Positions 19,277 to 25,255 of a stretch of 38,056 nt of DNA are shown in pieces. The notes under the pieces were generated by a model that saw only the letters and a program-made list of their open reading frames with translations, did no database searches and was not told the origin of the DNA. The stretch's first letter is position 1. Each line of letters starts with the position of its first letter. The position numbers and the translations under genes are program-made. Source of the DNA: Thermoplasmatota archaeon (GTDB taxonomy: Archaea; Thermoplasmatota; E2; DHVEG-1); NCBI GenBank assembly GCA_016927555.1, contig JAFGML010000010.1, positions 1 to 38,056 of the forward strand, in the 5' to 3' direction.

Positions 19277-19307
19277 TTGTCAAATCTATTCAAATAAAGT
19301 TATTATA
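19277..19307 (+). promoter_or_regulatory. Shared 22-bp element plus TATA, copy 1
   Basis: A 22-bp element (19277-19298) starts TTGTCAAA and ends TCAAATAAA; TTATTATA follows at 19300-19307. The same element precedes the genes at 21384 and 22569. The three copies are equal in length and agree at 17 of 22 positions. A YAAA/CAAA core repeats at 10-bp spacing, about one helical turn. The element ends 77 nt before the ATG at 19376. A second TATA-like site at 19335-19342 is nearer the start and could compete. Confidence 0.6.
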
Positions 19308-19375
19308 GGGTATCCTTAAATTATCCTTATCATCATATAAAAATGGTGTTTCTGATGAAACAGAGGAAAGACAAC

Positions 19376-20764
19376 ATGAAAAAACGCTATGCTTTAACGA
19401 CGAGTATCTGTATTGCTCTGCTGGTGTTCTCATCGGTTGCAGCTGTTCAGGCTACTCTTGTACACGACCACAGCACACGGTTAACTATAACGCGTAGTGA
19501 ACCAGGAACGCTGATACGTTCTGATGCGCAACTCTCCTTCCGCTTCTCCAACGCGCAGATTCTCTTGGGGACGCCGAACAAGCTGCAGTTTGACATTCAA
19601 CTCAAATGTGACATGCCGTTGACGTACCTGCGAGACAACCAAATATTCTTCAACTACAACACCCAGGCGTTCGGCACGAGCATCGCATCAAGCGGAAAGG
19701 TCACGTTAGAAAAGATTGGTATACTTGCTGATGACCCTGGTAACCCCTTCAACCCGCTGTACAATATTGCGACGTTTGGGGATAACACCAATTCCCGGTT
19801 CTTTGTCGCCACTGAGACCAACTACCCTGATTACGCTGGTGGACAGGGCATCTGCATCGGCGGCGTCTGCTTCCAGGTGAACCGGGAAGTGCCCCTGACG
19901 TGGGTTGATTACCTCTGCGTCAGCATTGACGTTTTGGACGGCGACGATCTTGCTGGTATTGCCTTTGAGCAGACCCTGATGAACGGTGGTCAGTACTACA
20001 CGGCGCCAAGCTCAGCTGACCCCGTCCAGTACTTCAGTCCCAACCTCTACGACAACGATCTGCTTGCTCAGACGCTGGGTGGCAACATCTACCTGGATGT
20101 GTCCGTGTTCCTCGAGGGACCGTTCGATGGTTCTCAGATGACCACCATGCTTAACAGTGGTGGGTACCTCTGGACGTTCCAGCCGTACAACGCATACCCC
20201 TGGTACTACCCGGGGCAAGAAGCTGTCTCCGTGATTCCCTCTCCTCAGGTCGTCGACTGGGTGCTGGTGGAGCTGCGGCAGACACTTGGTGGTGCAGCGA
20301 CTGCGACTGGTGAGACACGCATCGCCAGGCAAGCCGGTTTTCTCCTCTCCTCTGGTGAGGTGGTCAGCATCGATGGCAGCAATCCTCTGGGGTTTGCGGT
20401 GACAATCACTGAGGATCTTTACGTGGTGATCATTCACCGGAATCACCTTGCGGTGATGTCTGCTGTCCCACTCTCTGAGACCGGTGGCACCTACGCCTAC
20501 GATTTTTCGACAGATGCGGGACAAGCCTACGGTGCGTTCCTTGGTCACAAGCAGCTGGTGCCTGGTGTCTGGGGGATGACTGGTGCTGATGGGAACAGAG
20601 ACGGTCAGATCGACAACAGTGATAAGAACGACGTCTGGGTGTACCAGAGCGGCTCATCTGGGTACAAAGCCGGTGATTTTTCCATGGATGGTCAGGTCAA
20701 CAACGTCGATAAGATCGCGGTGTGGATGAAGTGCGTCGGCCGGTCATCACAGGTGCCCGCCTAA
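19376..20764 (+). CDS. Secreted protein: cohesin-like beta-sandwich, LEGPF-type domain, dockerin-like pair
   Basis: The start at 19376 (462 aa) has GAGGAAAG at a good distance and opens a Sec signal (MKKRYALTTSICIALLVFSS); ATGs at 19343 and 19355 are less suitable. Residues 30-220 form a predicted beta-sandwich (LQFDIQLKC, FFNYNTQAFG, NTNSRFFVATE) that recalls domains paired with dockerins in Bacteroidota proteins. Whether it is a true cohesin is unproven. Residues 235-400 are the recurring domain of this region (VFLEGPFDGSQM, VVDWVLVELR, IIHRNHLAVMSA). Two calcium loops close the protein (DGNRDGQIDNSD, DFSMDGQVNNVD), as in type I dockerins. It probably acts outside the cell in complex assembly. 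Confidence 0.8.
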   Translation: MKKRYALTTSICIALLVFSSVAAVQATLVHDHSTRLTITRSEPGTLIRSDAQLSFRFSNAQILLGTPNKLQFDIQLKCDMPLTYLRDNQIFFNYNTQAFGTSIASSGKVTLEKIGILADDPGNPFNPLYNIATFGDNTNSRFFVATETNYPDYAGGQGICIGGVCFQVNREVPLTWVDYLCVSIDVLDGDDLAGIAFEQTLMNGGQYYTAPSSADPVQYFSPNLYDNDLLAQTLGGNIYLDVSVFLEGPFDGSQMTTMLNSGGYLWTFQPYNAYPWYYPGQEAVSVIPSPQVVDWVLVELRQTLGGAATATGETRIARQAGFLLSSGEVVSIDGSNPLGFAVTITEDLYVVIIHRNHLAVMSAVPLSETGGTYAYDFSTDAGQAYGAFLGHKQLVPGVWGMTGADGNRDGQIDNSDKNDVWVYQSGSSGYKAGDFSMDGQVNNVDKIAVWMKCVGRSSQVPA

Positions 20765-20774
20765 GGCGATCGCC
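20765..20774. other. Perfect 10-bp palindrome after the stop codon
   Basis: GGCGATCGCC directly follows the TAA of the preceding gene. It contains GCGATCGC, a palindrome overrepresented in some genomes. No function is assigned. Confidence 0.3.
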
Positions 20775-20812
20775 GGTTATTCAGTCCTCAGGGTACTGCG
20801 TGTACAACAGGG

Positions 20813-20820
20813 TTTAAATA
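20813..20820 (+). promoter_or_regulatory. TATA box of the small secreted-protein gene
   Basis: TTTAAATA lies 72 nt before the ATG at 20892. The 22-bp element of the dockerin-like genes is absent here. Confidence 0.45.
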
Positions 20821-20891
20821 CCTAGGCTGAGAGAATACTGTCGTAGACTGGTGTGGTGAACGCCAGACCAGCAATAAAGGTGGTAAAAAAG

Positions 20892-21104
20892 ATGAGAACG
20901 ATGGTAAGACTCTCTGCAGTGTGTGCAGCACTCCTGCTCGTCTGCGTGGTGTTGCTCCCACAAAGTACCGTGGCTGTCGACGATAAAACAGAGTACTGCA
21001 ATGGCCGTGATGATGACTGCGACGGCACCAGTCCTGTCGGTTTGAGCTTCGGTATCATCCCTCCCGATGGTGTGGAAGACGAAGCTGATGTCGATATTGA
21101 TTAA
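20892..21104 (+). CDS. Small secreted protein with a MopE-like metal-binding motif
   Basis: The 70-residue product starts at ATG 20892, with AAAGGTGG a few bases upstream; an upstream frame extension begins at 20853. MRTMVRLSAVCAALLLVCVV is a clear signal peptide, cleaved near STVA. The mature part, about 42 residues, contains YCNGRDDDCDGTSP, close to the CDG-DNDCDG motif of the MopE-type putative metal-binding family. The rest is very acidic and ends EDEADVDID. The two cysteines could form a disulfide. It lies inside the dockerin-like cluster, so a calcium-dependent partner role is possible. It could also be the remnant of a longer protein. Confidence 0.6.
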   Translation: MRTMVRLSAVCAALLLVCVVLLPQSTVAVDDKTEYCNGRDDDCDGTSPVGLSFGIIPPDGVEDEADVDID

Positions 21105-21129
21105 GTGTACCAGCACAGACTGAACAGAG

Positions 21130-21145
21130 CAGTTGTACACAACTG
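21130..21145. other. 7-bp inverted repeat
   Basis: CAGTTGT and ACAACTG flank a 2-nt centre. The centre is too small for a stable hairpin, so a protein-binding dyad is more likely than a terminator. No function can be assigned. Confidence 0.25.
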
Positions 21146-21217
21146 AAAATGAACACGACTTGGTGTGTATTTACTCGATGATTTCTACACCTGGTATGTT
21201 ATTTCTCCTTTCCCCCC

Positions 21218-21224
21218 TTTTTTT
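21218..21224 (+). terminator. Poly-T stop
   Basis: A pyrimidine stretch (six C then seven T) lies about 115 nt after the small secreted-protein gene. Confidence 0.4.
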
Positions 21225-21290
21225 AAATTACTGTTTGGAAAGAGCCCTACTTTGATCGACTTCTCTTTAATATCATGACCTCTAAGAATT

Positions 21291-21323
21291 TTGTTAAAAA
21301 TTTCCAAATAAACTATTTATATT
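21291..21323 (+). promoter_or_regulatory. Shared 22-bp element plus TATA, copy 2
   Basis: The element (21291-21312) starts TTGTTAAA and ends CCAAATAAA. TTTATATT follows at 21316-21323. The element ends 71 nt before the ATG at 21384. Confidence 0.65.
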
Positions 21324-21383
21324 ATTTTTTATATTCTTCACTGACCATAAAAACTATATGCGTATGATAGGAGTGATGGCCCC

Positions 21384-22442
21384 ATGAAAACCACACACAC
21401 GACACCTACTCGTCTCTTCATCCTGTGCTCACTTACCCTGCTGATGTTGTCCGCTGTGCTCTTCCAGGCCACCACCGCAGCAACCACTGACGTCTCTCTT
21501 GACGTCACCGTCCTGCTCGAAGGACCGTACAACGCAGGGATCATGTCCACCAAGCTGAACGCCTTAGGCGCCCTCCCTTTACACCAACCCTATGACAGCA
21601 ACCCTGAAGCAGTGTGGTACTACACTGGCACGGAGAGCGTGACCAGCATTCCCTCACCATACATCGTCGACTGGGTGCTCGTGGAGCTGCGTGATGCCGG
21701 CAGTGCTGCTACTGCCACTCCTTCAACCACGATTGCTCAGCAGGCGGCATTCCTCTTGTCTAATGGAACTATTGTTGGGTTGGATGGCAGCAGCATTCTC
21801 GTCTTCCCTGTTGCCATCACCAACAACCTCTTCGTCATCGTCTACCATCGCAACCATCTCCCCGTCATGTCCACTGGACCAGTAGTGGAGACCGATGGAG
21901 TGTACGTCTACGATTTCACCTTGAGTGCAGAATACGCCTACTGTGCTACGCATGCGGTCAAGGAGCTTGCACCCGCTGTCTGGGGCATGTATGCGGCAGA
22001 TGTGAATGGTGATGGTCAGGTCAACAACCAAGATACGTTCTTCTGGAGGCAGGATGCAGGACGCTCTGGGTACTACACCTGTGACATCAACCTCGACGGA
22101 CAAGTCAACAACCCAGACAAGCCCGGCCTAGAGCCGTACTGGAATTATGGTTCTGGGTCCCAAGTCCCCACGGTAGAGCTCCCAGATGAACCTGGTCAGG
22201 GAGGAATATCGGGTACATCGCCAGTAGTTGGAGAAGGAACATCCCCGTCACAGACGTCGATGTCCACGTCACCGCTTGCAGGTGATGTAGATGGTGATGG
22301 CATCCCTGATGACCAAGACCCGGATACCCCCAATACCACCATCATCTCAGTGGTGCGGTCACACCCCCTCCTAGCAGCAGGGATCTTCGCGTTAGCTTCT
22401 TCAGTAATCGGGGCTATCATCATCCTCCGGAAGCGCCTCTAA
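21384..22442 (+). CDS. Membrane-anchored surface protein with LEGPF-type domain and dockerin-like pair
   Basis: The ATG has a strong ribosome site (AGGAGTGAT) and opens a signal peptide cleaved near residue 33 (352 aa in all). Residues 38-215 are the recurring domain (VLLEGPYNAG, IVDWVLVELRDA, IVYHRNHLPVMS). Two calcium loops follow (DVNGDGQVNNQD, DINLDGQVNNPD). A Gly/Ser/Thr/Pro linker leads to DVDGDGIPDDQDPD, a thrombospondin-type-3-like calcium motif. The C-terminus is a membrane helix at about 327-348 followed by RKRL. No PGF-type archaeosortase motif is present. It is the only member of the three with a membrane anchor, so it could tether a dockerin-bound complex to the cell. Confidence 0.85.
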   Translation: MKTTHTTPTRLFILCSLTLLMLSAVLFQATTAATTDVSLDVTVLLEGPYNAGIMSTKLNALGALPLHQPYDSNPEAVWYYTGTESVTSIPSPYIVDWVLVELRDAGSAATATPSTTIAQQAAFLLSNGTIVGLDGSSILVFPVAITNNLFVIVYHRNHLPVMSTGPVVETDGVYVYDFTLSAEYAYCATHAVKELAPAVWGMYAADVNGDGQVNNQDTFFWRQDAGRSGYYTCDINLDGQVNNPDKPGLEPYWNYGSGSQVPTVELPDEPGQGGISGTSPVVGEGTSPSQTSMSTSPLAGDVDGDGIPDDQDPDTPNTTIISVVRSHPLLAAGIFALASSVIGAIIILRKRL

Positions 22443-22472
22443 ATAAATCAGGGACTGTACCCTCGGGTGCTG

Positions 22473-22508
22473 TTGTCAAAAATTTTCAAATAAATTTTTT
22501 ATAGTATA
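22473..22508 (+). promoter_or_regulatory. Shared 22-bp element plus TATA, copy 3
   Basis: The element (22473-22494) starts TTGTCAAA and ends TCAAATAAA. A T-rich TATA region (TTTTTATAGTATA) follows directly. The element ends 74 nt before the ATG at 22569. Confidence 0.65.
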
Positions 22509-22568
22509 TTTTTATTCAACAATTAAATTAAAAATAAAAAAATAAATTTTGGAAAGGGGAAAAAACCT

Positions 22569-24095
22569 ATGAAAGCAACACCAAAAAACACCATACAACA
22601 CGCAGTTGTCACCGTGGTCCTCGCCATGGTACTCATCGTACCCATGACCACGATCAGTGTGAACGCTGAACCCACCGACATCCACCTAGGCCTTACCGTC
22701 ATGCTGGAAGGCTCATTTGACTGCGGTGTCATGACCACTGATTTAAACACATTGGGGTACCTCCCGTTACAACAACCCTACGACAGCAACCCCGATGCCG
22801 TCTGGTACTACACCGGCATCGAGAGCGTCACAGCCATACCCAACGCCGATGTTGTCGACTGGGTGCTAGTAGAACTCCGTGACGCAGCCAGCCCCGCCTG
22901 CGCAACCCCCACCACAACAATCAGCAGACAAGCGGGATTCCTCCTCAACGACGGCTCCATCGTCGGTTTAGACGGAACCAGTGATTTGACGTTCACAACC
23001 ACCATCACCCACGACCTCTACGTCGTCGTCTACCACCGTAACCACCTTGGCGTCATGTCCGCACTCTCCCTCGATAAGAGCACAGGGATCTGCACCTATG
23101 ATTTCACCGTCAGCGAAGACCGAGCGTACGGCGGATCAACTGGTCAAAAGGAAATTATCCCTGGAACCTGGGTCATGTTCGCTGCAGACGTCACCGGTGA
23201 TGGGCAGGTCAACAACCCTGACAAGTTCCTCTGGTACCAGTACGCAGGATGCTCCGGGTACCACGCCTGCGACATCAACCTCGACGGGCAGGTCAACAAC
23301 CCGGACAAACCCAGCATCGAAGACTACTGGAACTTCGGACGAGGATCACAAATCCCACAGGAGACAACACTCGGTCTGAAGGTCTACCTGCAAGGACCAT
23401 TCGATGACACCGAGATGACCACCCAGTTGAACAGTCAAGGATTTCTCCCCCTCAAGCAGCCCTTCGACAGCAACTCAGAGGCCTTGTGGTACTACACCGG
23501 ACCAGAGTACGTCTCTAGCATCCCACGCACTGACATCGTCGATTGGGTGCTCGTCGAACTCAGAGACGCCCCGGAAGCAGCACTTGCGTTACCCTCAACC
23601 ATAGTCGCACAGGAAGCCGCGTTCCTGCTCAACGACGGCACTGTCATCGGCACAGACGGCAGCAGCAACCTGAAGTTCACACAGACGATCACCAACCAGC
23701 TCTTCGTCTGCATCTACCACCGCAACCACGTCGGCGTCATGTCCGCAACACACGTCTCCCTTAGTGACGGCGTCTTCAGCTACGACTTCACCCATAGCGC
23801 AGGGAAAGCCTACGGTGGTGACGTGGCACACATTAAACTCAAAGCCGCCACCTGGGGCATGTTTGCCTGCGACAGCAACGGCGACGGGCAAGTCAACAAC
23901 AAAGACAACATCGATGAACCCAGCCTGTTCAACGAGAACCTCGGACTCTCCGGGTACTTGCCACACGACTGGAACCTGGATGGACAAGTCAACAACTTCG
24001 ATAAACTTGACGTCCGCTGGCCACAAAACGCTGGCAAAGGCACACAGATCCCTGGGTACTCGAAAATCACGGGTAACGGCGACAACACGCTGTAA
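22569..24095 (+). CDS. Secreted protein with two tandem copies of LEGPF-type domain plus dockerin-like pair
   Basis: The ATG follows GGAAAGGGG and opens a signal peptide of about 33 residues (508 aa in all). Copy one (37-270) has MLEGSFDCGV, VVDWVLVELRDA, VVYHRNHLGVMSA, then DVTGDGQVNNPD and DINLDGQVNNPD. Copy two (274-495) has YLQGPFDDTEM, IVDWVLVELRDA, CIYHRNHVGVMSA, then DSNGDGQVNNKD and DWNLDGQVNNFD. There is no anchor. The structure is an internal duplication of the unit seen once in each of the two related genes upstream. Two dockerin-like pairs would make it divalent, suited to cross-linking. Its codons are more often C-ended than those of its neighbours. The recurring domain has no function I can name. 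Confidence 0.85.
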   Translation: MKATPKNTIQHAVVTVVLAMVLIVPMTTISVNAEPTDIHLGLTVMLEGSFDCGVMTTDLNTLGYLPLQQPYDSNPDAVWYYTGIESVTAIPNADVVDWVLVELRDAASPACATPTTTISRQAGFLLNDGSIVGLDGTSDLTFTTTITHDLYVVVYHRNHLGVMSALSLDKSTGICTYDFTVSEDRAYGGSTGQKEIIPGTWVMFAADVTGDGQVNNPDKFLWYQYAGCSGYHACDINLDGQVNNPDKPSIEDYWNFGRGSQIPQETTLGLKVYLQGPFDDTEMTTQLNSQGFLPLKQPFDSNSEALWYYTGPEYVSSIPRTDIVDWVLVELRDAPEAALALPSTIVAQEAAFLLNDGTVIGTDGSSNLKFTQTITNQLFVCIYHRNHVGVMSATHVSLSDGVFSYDFTHSAGKAYGGDVAHIKLKAATWGMFACDSNGDGQVNNKDNIDEPSLFNENLGLSGYLPHDWNLDGQVNNFDKLDVRWPQNAGKGTQIPGYSKITGNGDNTL

Positions 24096-24124
24096 ATCAC
24101 CAGGTGATCAACCGATGGAACAGA

Positions 24125-24163
24125 AGAGATGGTCGACTGCCATCTCTCCTCTCTCTTTTTTTT
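24125..24163 (+). terminator. Hairpin followed by T8
   Basis: AGAGATGG (24125-24132) and CCATCTCT (24140-24147) form a perfect 8-bp stem with a 7-nt loop. A pyrimidine stretch ending in eight T (24156-24163) follows. The layout resembles a bacterial intrinsic terminator, although the T-run alone would suffice in archaea. Confidence 0.65.
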
Positions 24164-24218
24164 CTAGACCTTTCACAGAGATGAACACTTCTATAACCGA
24201 GGAAGGGAGTCGATACAC

Positions 24219-25136
24219 ATGATGAAAAAAGGAATCGTCATACTCCTGGTAGGGTTCCTGCTCATCTGTTGTTGTTCTGCAGAAGCATCTCAGAATCACG
24301 ATGAGAGTCTTGCCTGTCCCACTCGCAGCGAGCCTCAGAGTACAGCAACACACGGTGATGAGCTCGACCAGTCCCAAACCATCTGCACCTCCTTTGCATG
24401 GGTCGGTCACATTTACCTTGCGTACGAGTGGAACAACATCACCCTTGCCCAGTCGTTCATCCCGCAGAAGGATGTCCTCACCCGCGTGGAGATGCTCATC
24501 GGAAAGAACTGGTCAGCAGCCCACCCCCTCACCTTGTCCATTCGATCCTCCCTAGACGGTGATGCGCTTGCCACCACCAGCGTGGACCCTGTGGAGATGG
24601 TGAGCTACCCGAACATGAGCTGGATAGAATTTGATATCCCCGATATCCTTGTCACTCCGGGTACGTCCTATTATCTGGTGTTGAATACGACCAATGTCAC
24701 AGATTCGTGGTACTGGATTGGGGCAACCAGCAACCAGTACCCCAATGGTACCTGCTACCTCTATGGGTACATCATCAATGAGTGGCAGGACATGTACGGT
24801 GATATCTGCTTTAGGACCTACGGACAGGACAGTAGCAGCGCTGTTGACGTCTCGTTTAAACCAGGTCTTGGTGTCACCGTCGTCTGTACCAACACTGGGA
24901 TGGTGACTCTCACTAACCTCAATTACACAATTACAGTTACTGGTGGAATCTTTGGTCTTATTAATAAACCGAGTGAAGGACTCCTCCCGAAGCTCTCCCC
25001 TGGCGAAGGAGAAGCACTCACGGTGTATCCCTTGGGCTTCGGACGTATCATTGTATCCGTTACAATCGTAGACACAACCGTCCATGCGCAAGGCCTCCTA
25101 GTCCTCTGTGTTGTTGTGCACATCATGGAATTGTAA
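24219..25136 (+). CDS. Secreted protein of two beta-sandwich domains
   Basis: GAGGAAGGGAG lies upstream of two adjacent ATGs (24219 and 24222); I kept the first (305 aa). The signal peptide ends in a Cys-rich stretch (LLICCCSAEA) that could be a lipobox, though this is uncertain. Residues 45-205 form a jelly-roll-like domain (AQSFIPQKDVLTRVEMLIG, LTLSIRSSLDGD, WIEFDIPDILVTPGTSYYLV). Residues 210-305 are an Ig-like domain (VVCTNTGMVTLTNLNYTI, GLINKPSEGLLPKLSPGEG, PLGFGRIIVSV) of a type common in secreted Thermoplasmatota proteins, from memory. It sits between the dockerin-like cluster and the pilin genes. No catalytic motif is seen, and its function is unknown. Confidence 0.75.
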   Translation: MMKKGIVILLVGFLLICCCSAEASQNHDESLACPTRSEPQSTATHGDELDQSQTICTSFAWVGHIYLAYEWNNITLAQSFIPQKDVLTRVEMLIGKNWSAAHPLTLSIRSSLDGDALATTSVDPVEMVSYPNMSWIEFDIPDILVTPGTSYYLVLNTTNVTDSWYWIGATSNQYPNGTCYLYGYIINEWQDMYGDICFRTYGQDSSSAVDVSFKPGLGVTVVCTNTGMVTLTNLNYTITVTGGIFGLINKPSEGLLPKLSPGEGEALTVYPLGFGRIIVSVTIVDTTVHAQGLLVLCVVVHIMEL

Positions 25137-25175
25137 AGGACCTCTAGTAGATGAGGTAAAGGACAGACAGACCTG

Positions 25176-25182
25176 TTTTTTT
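25176..25182 (+). terminator. Poly-T stop
   Basis: Seven T followed by further T-rich sequence, 40 nt after the beta-sandwich gene. Confidence 0.5.
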
Positions 25183-25208
25183 GCTTCTTTTGCATCAAAG
25201 AAAGGATA

Positions 25209-25217
25209 AAATATATA
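25209..25217 (+). promoter_or_regulatory. TATA box of the first pilin-like adhesin gene
   Basis: AAATATATA lies about 40 nt before the ATG at 25256. A start near 25239 leaves a short leader with AGGAAGGGA at 25242-25250. Confidence 0.5.
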
Positions 25218-25255
25218 ACTATGAATATCTACTTGTTAACTAGGAAGGGAATAGT

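Larger units (their letters stand above)
21105..21290. other. Gene-free interval
   Basis: With the promoter that follows, this is the longest gene-free stretch (21105-21383). It holds one short dyad and one T-run, listed separately. I see no further gene or RNA. Confidence 0.5.

Noticed and set aside
19376-24095. A cellulosome
   Set aside because: Dockerin-like loops are present, but no glycoside hydrolase or carbohydrate-binding module was seen, so only a general assembly role is proposed.
1-25136. PGF-type archaeosortase or type IX sorting signals on the large secreted proteins
   Set aside because: The C-termini were read individually. Only the protein ending at 22442 has a C-terminal helix, and it lacks a PGF motif. 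The others have no terminal helix or recognisable type IX domain.
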